Source: Orychophragmus violaceus (lineage: Eukaryota; Streptophyta; Magnoliopsida; Brassicales; Brassicaceae). From it: a DNA stretch of 64,000 nt. Within the stretch, counting starts at the first letter, position 1. Each line of letters opens with the position of its first letter. Of this stretch, positions 42,233-51,903 are shown one piece after another. Under the pieces are notes generated by a model. The model was not told the origin of the DNA and ran no database searches. It was given only the letters and a program-made list of their open reading frames with translations. Location: NCBI GenBank assembly GCA_030180135.1, contig CM058229.1, positions 43,117,522-43,181,521 on the forward strand. Direction: 5' to 3'. The position numbers were made by a program, and so were the translations under genes.

Positions 42233-43617
42233 ATGCTGAGATCTGAGACGTTCAATAGGTTCCGCGCCATGGAACCTGTGATTTTGATTCGCGGTGAAAA
42301 CGGCGTTTTACGAGACCAAGAGGGTCATATATGCAACGCAAAAGGTCAGAAAATAGATGGGGAAGGAAACCCCATCTTACCAGATTACCATGTATTGGTT
42401 GGGCAAGTAGCTGAGATGCAGAATAAGATCGATGACATCCACGAAATCTTACTTAGGGAGAGACAGTTCCGAGGAGAAGCAAAAACTGATAAGTTTGCAG
42501 AGGTACACTATATGGCTGGAGCCGACTCTTATGGACATACATTGGGACATCAGCAAAGACAAGGTTCTAGGCATGCTCAAGGATCAAGAGACCATAATTA
42601 TACTTCCTATCTGGCACCTCCTACACAAAGGAGCAAACTAGAGATGATGATAGAACAATCAATTGAAAAGCAACAGCAGAACACAACTTCCTTCAGCTCG
42701 AAGCTAGAGAACCTGTACACTAATTTGAATGAGAAATTTTAATCCTTGAGCACTCGTATGAAGCAGCTGGACACACAGATGGATCAAGTTTCAAGTTCTA
42801 CCCCAAGGAGGGATTCTCAAGAAGCTCATGCCAGCAACATTCCCATTCAGGATGACACACAGATGGATCATGGATCATGTCTAGCAGTTAAGGCTGTGGA
42901 ATTTGTGGAAGACAGAGGGGGATTTGATGTTGAATTACCTGAGTTTGAAAGCTTCGATGCACCTGACTCAACAGAGATTGACATGGATCTTTTGACTTGG
43001 ATAGTTCAGATTGAAGTGGGACCAAGCCAAGGAGAGAAATTTGAGTCTGAGATGGCTGGAATGGACCGAGAAGCGGATAAATCTGAGACTGTAGTTGAAA
43101 CACGAGCTGAGACAACAACATCGATCGATGCTTCACAAGCACCGATCGTTGCACCCCGAAAGGAACCAGTTTCACTCATATCTCAAGGACCTGCTAAGGA
43201 AAGAACCTATAAACCTCCATTACCATTCCCGAAAGCTCCCGTTAAGCCCAAAGATGTGGTTCAGTGCACAGTGGTGGTTGACAAGAAGATAGTGGTTCCA
43301 CAAGAGCCTATTCTAACATCTTCAAGGCCTAAAACTACTCATAAACAGAAGGCTCCGAACATCAAATCTTTGCCAAAGGTAAAACATAAGTCCTCTAAGT
43401 TTAAACCTCCTGACTCCACTGTTTTGAATGCAGGAAAGAGCATTAAAACACCTAAGTGTCAATCTCACCGTACATTCCTCCCGACGTTCCTTGGACGACA
43501 TCATGCTGCTACTGCTTACACACCACCATGGATGATAAGGCATTCACAGAGACACTCAAAGTCTCTGTTGAAACCTCCATGAGTCTGACCCCTTTCCAAA
43601 AAGTCAAGCTAATGACT
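42233..43617 (+). pseudogene. Complex C body 2 ORF1 (nonsense and frameshift)
   Basis: Copy of body 1 ORF1 from ATG 42233. A GAA-to-TAA change stops it at 42740-42742. The frame reopens at 42746, and a single T missing near 43516 shifts the last 30 or so codons. Otherwise nearly identical to body 1. Confidence 0.85.
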
Positions 43618-44075
43618 TGAAACAAGCGCTGAGTGGGAGGCAACCCACTGCTAGGTTTAATTATTTTTCCTTTTCATTTTTGGTGTTTTTCTTAGGATTT
43701 CACGTGTTTTGTTTTTGTTAGTTTTTAGATACATAACACAAGTCTGGAGATGTGTGACGATCGTTGCTCACATGTGCAACGGTCGTTGCAATTGGTTCAA
43801 ATCGGAAAATTAAGGTACGTTGAGCTAAACCGGAATCAATCTGGTTCACCCAGCATCGATCGTTGCCCCTAAAGAAACGATCGTTGCACCCACGACCAGG
43901 TAAGTTACCTTAAACCCTATTTTCTCTCCTTCTTCTCCATTTCTTTTGGTCGACACACCGAGAACCTCCACCCAAAAATCATCATTTTCTTCATCAAATT
44001 TCTTGTTTCCAAGTGCTATTTACTTATTTTTACGCTCCCAATCCATTTCCCCAACCCATATCTAAAGAAATCAAG

Positions 44076-44438
44076 GTAATGTTCTTCAATTTTCGAATTT
44101 TCGGATTGGATTTTTAGGGTTTTAGGGTTGTTGATTTTTGGACCAAAATTGATGATGCATGCGTAATTAGAACGATTTAGGGTGATGGATGATGATTTTG
44201 AACTGATTTGAGACAATGTGGCTTGGATTTGACTGATTTTTGATGATTTGTTTGCGGCAAAATCGCCCTGCAACGGTCGTTGCTCTCGAGCAACGGTCGT
44301 TGCCTTGCGATTTTGGGAAATGTTCGATAGAACGAAATCGCCTTGCAACGATCGATGCCTTAGATGCAACGGTCGATGCTACGCGATTTCACAGAAATTT
44401 TGCCGAGACTTATAAATGTTTGAACTTTGTTTTTGCAG
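44076..44438 (+). other. Putative intron upstream of C2 ORF2
   Basis: Same donor and acceptor as body 1, 363 nt; ATG follows at 44439. Confidence 0.6.
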
Positions 44439-45962
44439 ATGGCGTCTCAAAGGCAACCCCGCAAGAAGCGAGCCACAGCTTCCACAGCAACAAGACACTA
44501 CACCCCACCGCCTCAATGGTTCAGCAGAGAGTCAGAGGCACCCGCACCATACAACAGATACGGGCCGCCGGTTGCTTTACCTTGGCCCAGAGAGGACGCC
44601 ACACCGATTCAGACGACCAGACAGTGGCCGGAGGACCTGATACGCTTCTTCAAGTCTGCTGAGTTCACCGAGCGGCCATTGCTCAGTCGATGGGACGAGT
44701 ATGACTCGCTTCTCTACAGTGGTTGGTGTGGGATGATCATTAAGCCGACCAAGTTCGCGGACTACTCCACCTGCATGATTATGGGGATCGATGAGCAGGT
44801 ACTCGTTGTATGCAGAGGCATTGGTCTAGGGACAATGCCGATGCGACATTATGATCTTTATCCTGAGCTGGTCAGGCAGCTATTGGCCACTTGCAGAGTG
44901 GTTTACTCGGATCCCGACCACAGGAGCGCTACAGTGGGTGCATTCACCTTCATGAGTTGGGGAGTCAGGTATCGGATTCCTCTACTTGATCTCTGCAGGA
45001 TCTACGGGTTCAGTACTGAGCCGAGGCGCATCGCCATGCCACTCGAGTGGGATCCGGTTGAGGCTCGCACATTCTGGGAGAGTATTGGCAGCGGTCGATA
45101 CAACTCCAGGACCACACCAGTAGTGCAGATGAGACATCCGGTGCTGCGATATGTCTCGCGTATCTTGTGCTGGAGCTTGCTTTGCAAGTTTGAGGCCAAC
45201 AAGATGCGCAAACTTGAGATGGAGTTGCTGTTTATGGGGCTGAGAGATCAGTTTAGAGGTTCTGGCGTGAGAGATCCTACTGCGGGTCTCAACTTGGGAG
45301 CTATTTTCGCACAGCATTTAGTTGATCTGCAGCTGAAGCCGTTTGATGGAGCTGGTACTGAGACAGTAGGGAGTTTACTTACTCCCATTTTTGAGTATTG
45401 TGGGATTCCTCTTCATGGCACAGAGCGTGATACAGCTCGGGAGTTCCTGGATCTCAGCCATTTGCAGAGCGCTACCTGGCTCAAGGAGGGGCGCATTTGG
45501 GTTTACACTGATCCGACCACTGGGAGGACTGGTATCGAGCTTCCTGCTGCCAGATGGACACAGATTGACACATTAGAGGCACTGAGATTTCAGCCTCCTG
45601 AGTCCGCGCAGCGAGGGATTCCGACTATGGCTCATCCGCTGGGAGAGCCTTCCTCACGAGCTTCGACTTCTTCTGCCCCTGCTTCTGCGCCAGCACCTGC
45701 CCCGGTCGACATTGTGGGTCCCTTTCCAGATCCTGCGATGCCTTACGGTGCATACTCTGAGGCAGAGTGGAGAGAGAGATCAGATGGTATGTTTCGAGTT
45801 CTTTGGAACTTCGTGCGTACTTGCAGCTGCAGGAGGCCACCACAGATCCATCAGCCAGTACCTGACCGTCGTCGACAGCGATCTCCGACTGATACTGATC
45901 CCGCACCCGAGGCAGCCGATGATGATGCACTGGATGGTGGGATAGATGATGTTAGCGAGTGA
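44439..45962 (+). CDS. Complex C body 2 ORF2 (full-length Athila env-position protein)
   Basis: 507 residues from ATG 44439. Same protein as body 1 ORF2, but it reads through the position of the TAG and ends with an acidic tail (DALDGGIDDVSE). This is probably the native length. It is the only fully open ORF of body 2. An upstream in-frame start at 44427 lies inside the putative intron and is unlikely. Confidence 0.84.
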   Translation: MASQRQPRKKRATASTATRHYTPPPQWFSRESEAPAPYNRYGPPVALPWPREDATPIQTTRQWPEDLIRFFKSAEFTERPLLSRWDEYDSLLYSGWCGMIIKPTKFADYSTCMIMGIDEQVLVVCRGIGLGTMPMRHYDLYPELVRQLLATCRVVYSDPDHRSATVGAFTFMSWGVRYRIPLLDLCRIYGFSTEPRRIAMPLEWDPVEARTFWESIGSGRYNSRTTPVVQMRHPVLRYVSRILCWSLLCKFEANKMRKLEMELLFMGLRDQFRGSGVRDPTAGLNLGAIFAQHLVDLQLKPFDGAGTETVGSLLTPIFEYCGIPLHGTERDTAREFLDLSHLQSATWLKEGRIWVYTDPTTGRTGIELPAARWTQIDTLEALRFQPPESAQRGIPTMAHPLGEPSSRASTSSAPASAPAPAPVDIVGPFPDPAMPYGAYSEAEWRERSDGMFRVLWNFVRTCSCRRPPQIHQPVPDRRRQRSPTDTDPAPEAADDDALDGGIDDVSE

Positions 45963-47323
45963 GAGTAGTCTCCATGTTCAGATTTTCGGTTCTGTATTCT
46001 GACTTTTTCTTTTATTTTGCACTCTTCTTCTTTTGATTTTTAGGACTCTACTATGTTTGGATGATTTGCACTTTATTTGGTACATCTTTTGCTTCGGTTT
46101 TACTCTGTTTCTAGTGTTTTCAGCTTGCAGGGATCAAAATTGACAAAAACAGACGGACTAACCTGCTAACTTGCTGACTGTTCGTGTAAACGCAGTGCGT
46201 CGATCGACACACCATTGTGTCGATCGTCACAATACGAAAGAATCGCACAGCAACGGTCGGTGCACCTAGTGCAACGATCGATGCCTGAGCGACAGAGGTA
46301 ACCCGACAGACATAATTTCACCTTTTCAATTTTTATTTTTTCCGATCCTTCGCTGGACACTACTGGGGACAGTGTGTCTTAAGTGTGGGGGAGGTGCTAC
46401 TGACTTTTGTGTTCTGTGTTCTTAAGAGTCAGTCCGTTTTTCAAAAAAAAAATTTGTTTTATTGAGTCAAAATTGTTTAAGTAAGAAACTATGATTTTCT
46501 GAGAAGATTTACAAGACTTGCAGGAACTTAAGTAACCATTGGGATGAAGTTGCAAGATCTATCTCTGACTATTAGAAAACCCCATCACAGATCAACCTAC
46601 TGGGAACACCCACATCACTTCAGGTATCAGAGGATCCTTTACTGACTTCAACCTTAATACTGACTTAGATTTCTCACCTAAGGGCTTGGTATACTTTGTG
46701 TCGGATTCCCTTGTTAGTTCTGACACAGCCTGTCAACCTATCCTATTTAGTTCCCTTCTCCCCTTCTATAAAGTAAAAAAAAAATAAAAATAATAAACTG
46801 AGGATGAGTTAGTAACTCCGAAGTGGTCATGAGAATAGTAGCAAACACTATTATCTCTCATGCGATCCATGGAATGTGTCCAAAGTACACCCCATAACGG
46901 GAAGAACACTGATAAAAAAAAATGATACCCAGTGGGGAAAAATCAGTTGTTAAAGAAGGGAAAGAGAAGAAAGGGACTAGAGAAAGATAGTATGGTGGTC
47001 TAGAGCTGATAAGGTAAGAATCCATGTGCCCTTTGATCGATACTCCTTAGGTGAGACCGCACTTAAATACTTGCAGAAGTCAGTAGGGAGAATTTGAATG
47101 CTTGAATGTGATTGTGGAGTTTACCTAGGACAGTTGCTAAGTGTGGGGGAAGTACATGTTGGTCTTGATATCCTGTAATTGATTCTTTCAGTGGTTTACT
47201 AAGGGGAATCTGAGTATTGTAGCTTCTAGGATGAAATGAGTTTCTGAAGAGTTTTCAAACCTCTTGACTACATTTAGTTCTTTGTCTTGCTTGAGGACAA
47301 GCAAGAGCTAAGTGTGGGGGAGT
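45963..47323 (+). other. C2 3' UTR
   Basis: Same arrangement of purine tracts and palindrome pairs as 39422-40870; the last tract abuts LTR3. Confidence 0.7.
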
Positions 47324-48499
47324 TGATATACCATGGATTTTAGGGATTTTAACCATGGTATATGTGTTATTCATCGAGTCTTTTACTATGTTTTAGAGTC
47401 TTTTCAGGTGTTTATTAGGTACAAGCACACTTGGAGCATATTTGGTGATTTTGGCACTTTCTGGAGCTAATTGGAGTAATTGGCCGAGAGATAGAGTTCA
47501 CTGTTGATATTTCCGAGATGCAACGATCGTCACACCTATGGCATCGATCGATGCACAAGCGAGATGGGCCAAACGGCGGTTTAATGAAGAATGATGAAAT
47601 TGCAATTCTGCCCAGAAGTTCCTGATATTTACAAAGAAGCCCAAATTCGTGTTTTAGGTTATAAATAGAGTTTTTAAGCCATTGTTTAGGCTATGCTTCA
47701 GAACTAAGTTTTATTCTCTTAGGAGATTTTAGGGGCTGGTTTTGTTCTCGAAAGAGACTTGATTTTGAACCCCAGTTCTTATTTGATTATATGATATTTG
47801 GTTTTCTACTTATGATATCTTCTGTCTCGATGAATATGTCTGAGTAGATCACCTGTTAGGTTGAAGGATTCTCATTAGGGATTTCAGAGAATTATAGTTT
47901 AATTAATCTGTAGAGATTCATATCTGCTAGTTCTTTATCTAAGTTGTTCTTAATGCTTAATCTAAAGTAGCTAATCAGAATTATGATGTTAGGTTGATTA
48001 ATTCAGCGGAAGTTGGTTAATTTAACTAGAAAGAATTTAGATAAGCAATTAAACTGTTCGCAAACGGAAGTTTGGTTCAGGTTAATTGTGAACATATCAA
48101 ACTTGGAATTAATGCTAGTTTAATCTGTTAGTTCTCGCAAACGAAAGTTTGGTTTGCTGCACTTAGACTTAGAGGATTATCGCAAAGGAATTTGGTTAAT
48201 TCTATATCAGTGTTTGAGTTCTAGAACAGTTATTGATTAGATCTAGATAGATTGATTGTTTGCGTTCCTGATTTCCTGAGAACTCCTGAAACCTAACGCT
48301 TCACCTTCTTTCTTACAAACTCACTTGATTTACCTTGCTATTTCGTTTATTGTTTTCACATCTGCTTCGCTTAATTTAATCTGAACTACTAATAATCTAT
48401 TGTGTGACTGAGAGTCCTCGTGGGATTCGATACCTTATATACTACGATTGCATTAACTGTGCACTTGCAGTAGAATAGGGAAAAACTATACACCTATCA
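47324..48499 (+). repeat. Complex C LTR3
   Basis: 1176 bp, TATA box at 47660-47667, followed by TSD ggttc (48500-48504). Confidence 0.93.
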
Positions 48500-48504
48500 G
48501 GTTC

Positions 48505-48813
48505 TGGCCCAGCTTCAGCTGGCTTTTCATCAGATGACCCCGAACTTTGTCCGTCATGTTATCGGACTCGGGGTTAGGGCCGTCGAGGAAGGCATCGATT
48601 TTGGTGCCGAGGAATTGATGAGGGTTTGTTCGGTAAAACATAACACTCATTTTTCCGGTACTTACTACCTCTCTCCTCGTCATGGGAAGATCCTCAAGGA
48701 GATCCCGACGAGGGATGCGTGGAGGAATAAGTACTTCTTTTTCAAGATCAACCATCATTCGGTTGAGGACTTCGATTACTCGGTTATCCCGAAAAGATGG
48801 GCAACCAGCGTTG
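48505..48813 (+). pseudogene. D antisense gene, exon 1 part 3
   Basis: Resumes the Transposase_28 frame right after complex C (LAQLQLAFHQMTPNFV, then GTYYLSPRHGKILKEI and YFFFKINHHSVEDF). It ends at a donor site g|gttagc, phase 1. Confidence 0.78.
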
Positions 48814-48906
48814 GTTAGCTTTTAGGGTTTATCAGTTCTCTTGACTGCCCTGACGTTCTTAATATCGAGTCGTTTGCTGATACACATTTTTTGTTTTTCT
48901 TTGCAG
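48814..48906 (+). other. Intron 1 of D's antisense gene
   Basis: 93 nt, gttagc...tttctttgcag, with a strong T-rich tract. Removing it joins exon 1 and exon 2 in frame. Same relative place and phase as the intron at 18203-18277 in A. Confidence 0.75.
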
Positions 48907-49808
48907 AAGTTCCTGAATCATTACCTCTGAACCCGACCACATCGAGTTTGATTGCACGTCTTCGGAGAGGAGATATCCGTTGGTCTAGCTTTTCAGACCA
49001 ACGAATTCGAGCCGTTCTAGGTCCTGTAGCCCGCCAGCCTCTTTTGTACCAACCTCGACTTTCGCAAAACGAGTCACGCTCCCCTCACCAGCCCGCTTCA
49101 GCCCGAGTTGCCCAGGCTCTGCTTCAGATCGCTGAGCGGGTCGAGTCCGCTTTGCCCTCAGATCGACTTATCTCGGAAGACAGTTCCACTGCCAGTACTC
49201 CTTCTTTCGAAAAGATGTCGCGAAGGTCGAGCAGCCGTAAGAACGGGAAGGATCCCGTTGATCTGGCGAGGAAAATGAAGGCCGGGGACTTGAGCAACGC
49301 CCTCCTTTTAGCAATGGGTGAAACTCCTCCTCCCCCTCCCTCGATCCCTCCTCCTAACCCTGTTCAAATCCCTCTTCTTCCGGCTACAGGGTCAGGAGAG
49401 GAGAACATGGGGGTGGAAGATTTACCTCCCTCTTCGACCGGGTATGAACTAGCCCATATCCCATTAGGAGAGCGTGCTTTACGCGACTCTCGGTCGAATG
49501 GCTCGAGGGGGTCGAACGGTCGGAGTCGGGGTGGCCCTCCTCCTCCGGCAGCGAAGCGTCAAAAGACCGACGCTGAGGTGAACTCCAGGAGGCCGAGCCA
49601 AAGCACTGAGGCGAGGCCTGCCTCTTCCGGGTCAAGCGGATCTTTTAACTGGCGCTTCAGGCACCAGAAGGAATGTCCCATTGCGGATGATCCGACGGGC
49701 GTGGCCTATTTGCTAAGGCATTTCAAGCCCGCACGCGTTCAGCTCCCTGCTGTTGGGGATATAGCTCTCGGTGATTCTTACACCGAGATGATGGCGGCTG
49801 CTGGGAAG
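48907..49808 (+). CDS. D antisense gene, exon 2
   Basis: About 300 codons without a stop: an Arg/Ser-rich part (SRRSSSRKNGKD), a proline run (ETPPPPPSIPPPNP), a G/S/R-rich linker with a nuclear-localisation-like PAAKRQKTD, and a conserved-looking end (NWRFRHQKECPIADDPTGVA, LGDSYTEMMAAAGK). It overlaps nothing on D's pol strand. Composition suggests a nuclear or nucleic-acid-binding protein; this is inference. Confidence 0.72.
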
Positions 49809-49876
49809 GTAATGGTTTCTTCCCTCCGCTTCTTTGATATGCTTAGCATTCGCTTATTATTATTATTTTTGCGCAG
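49809..49876 (+). other. Intron 2 of D's antisense gene
   Basis: 68 nt, gtaatgg...tttttgcgcag, phase 0; joins exon 2 to the coiled-coil exon in frame. Confidence 0.7.
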
Positions 49877-50680
49877 GCTTTGGAGGCTGCGAACAGGTAC
49901 GCCGCTAGGTCTGAGCGCGAGCTGCGTGAAATACCGCAAGCAAGCGAGCTCGAGACAGTTAAGAAAATAGTAAGCGACCTGAAAGCGCAGTTGCAAGGAT
50001 CCCTGGCTCGGGAGGAGGAGCTGAAGAAGCAGCTCGTCAAGTTCGATGGAGTGGAGGCCCGTGTTATGATCCTGGAGAACCAGGAGGAGGACCTTACCCA
50101 GAAAATGAATGTGGCCGTAAACCGGACTTTGGCCGCAGAGGAGGCGAGCCAAGCAGCGGTTGAGGCCCGTCGAGCCGCGGATATGCGGGCTGCACGAAAT
50201 CAGGCTGACCTGTAGAAAGCCCTTGCCGATCGGGAGTTTGACATGAAGGTGGCTGCTCATGAAGTGAAAAAGGAGCTTAATGGCCAGTATCTCGAAATTT
50301 TTTAGGGAATTGAGGTGAAGAAAAGTCAGCGAAAGGTTGCTACTAGCGCCGAGATCAGGCTCCAAGAGGCCTTGGCCAGTATTGCCTTGATTGCTGAGCT
50401 GGCTTCCGGCGAGCTGGACTTGACTAAGGAGGTCCTCGAACTCGTAGAGAAGAAACGATTGTCGACAGAGGAGATGAGTATCGCGGCGGTTTCTGATTTC
50501 AGTATTAGCAAGCTGAATCTCCCGGCAATGTCAAACGACTCAGTGATTCTGGCTCGTCCTCTTACTCAGGTCCCTCCTGCTCTTGATCAATATGGATCGA
50601 ACCTCCCGACCGGAGTCGGCTCGAGAGTTAGCGACGGAGTCGAAGGTCATCTCGAGGATGGAGCGGATGTAAACGGATAA
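49877..50680 (+). pseudogene. D antisense gene, exon 3 (coiled coil, two stops)
   Basis: Encodes a long heptad-rich helix (ALEAANRYAARSERELREI, LKAQLQGSLAREEELKKQL, ARRAADMRAARNQADL). TAG stops interrupt it at 50213-50215 and at about 50303, and the helix carries on beyond both (KKSQRKVATSAEIRLQEAL). The C-terminus is acidic and ends at 50678-50680. The layout (Transposase_28 head, variable middle, coiled-coil tail) matches A's antisense gene. Confidence 0.75.
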
Positions 50681-51903
50681 GGGGAGGATGGGGACGAGGC
50701 TTTGTCCCCGTAAAAACAGTTTTAAGTTTTTTGTTGTTGTTGCCCGAAAGGGATTTCTTTTAGAACCTTCGTTGCCCGTGAGGGCTTTCCTTTCCTTTTT
50801 TAGACTTTCGTTTCCCAAGGGGGCTTTTTTTATTTGCTTTTGACGTTGCCCTTAGTGGGCTTTTGCGACATTGATGACGTCGAGTCCTTGTTTTATGAAT
50901 CATCTTTTAATCTTGCATGCCTTAGCATAGATTCGACTTGTTTTGATGCCTTAGCATAGGATTGGCCGTCATGGCGACTCGAACCTCTTTAGTGGGGTCG
51001 AACAAATAGCTTCAGTGGAATTGCCTTAGGGAGTTCCCAATGAACTTTTAGCTCGAATAACTTGAGCTCGAGTTTCTTATCGATTTTGTTTGAGGTTCAG
51101 CTCTTTCAGGGTGTAGAGCTCGAGCTTGGCGTTAAACAAAAATTTCTAAGTATGTGATAAACCGAAGTAGACTTACATAGGTTTATTTTGAATGTGTGCG
51201 GAGGCTGTTTCGTGTGAGCAGCTGTTTCGCTTTTTCAGTCTTGATGTAGACTTGACCTCGTTTTTTTTGCTTGAAGGGAGGGGGTAGCCCCCCAATTCTT
51301 CTAATCTATATAAGGTTGGAAGAATTTTTGGTTTTTGAGGGATCGTTTCGGATGGCTTACTTTGGGACGAGCATTTCAGTTCGTTCAATATAGAGGGACC
51401 GTTGCAGGTCGCTTGTTTTGGGACGAGCATTTCAGTTCGTTCGATCTGGAAGGACCGTTTCATGTTGCTTATTTTGGGACGATCATTTCAGTTCGTTCAG
51501 TTTGAAGGGACCGTTTCGGGTCGCTTAGGTTTCGAAGGGATAATTTCATATCACTTGATTTTGGGAGAGGCCATTTCAGGTCGCTTGAAAGGGATAACTT
51601 AATATCGTTTGTTTTTGGAGAGATAATTTCATATCACTTTATTTCCGAAGAGATAATTTCATATCGCTTGGTAAATTGTAATGGCAAAGTACTTCGCGAT
51701 GACCCTAACTTTTACAACATAAAGAGATATTAATTGAGAGACTTATTTTTGATTTCACAAAGATAAGCTAGTACGACTTCGTTTGAAGTTGTCGAGCTCG
51801 GTAAGAGCTTTGTGTTAGGGGGGCGGCTGCGCTCGAGGTCGAGCTGCCTACGTACCCTTTAAAGGGATCAAGCGATTTCGTAGTTCGATGATGTTTCGTA
51901 CTT
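50681..51903. repeat. Convergent 3' region of D with tandem repeats
   Basis: Both the plus-strand gene and the minus-strand pol end into this stretch. 50739-50865 has four imperfect ccc..ggg hairpin units, each followed by a T run. 51338-51672 has five or more units of about 40-60 bp built from gggac.atttcagttcgttc and gataatttcatatc. About 51830-51890 matches A's 3' UTR. Variable tandem repeats are a known trait of Tat 3' UTRs. Confidence 0.7.

Larger units (their letters stand above)
34416..48499 (+). mobile_element. Complex C: non-autonomous Athila, three LTRs and two bodies
   Basis: LTR1 (34416-35589), body 1 (35590-40870), LTR2 (40871-42045), body 2 (42046-47323) and LTR3 (47324-48499) are flanked as a whole by the TSD ggttc (34411-34415, 48500-48504). 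The bodies are about 98-99% alike by eye. Each has a tRNA-Asp primer site, a chimeric ORF1, an Athila env-position ORF2 and a polypurine tract, but no protease, RT, RNase H or integrase. One TSD around the whole structure means one insertion followed by unequal recombination, or insertion of an already tandem cDNA. Confidence 0.93.

Noticed and set aside
50739..50865. Rho-independent bacterial terminators
   Set aside because: The hairpin plus T-run form is similar, but the context is a plant retroelement UTR.
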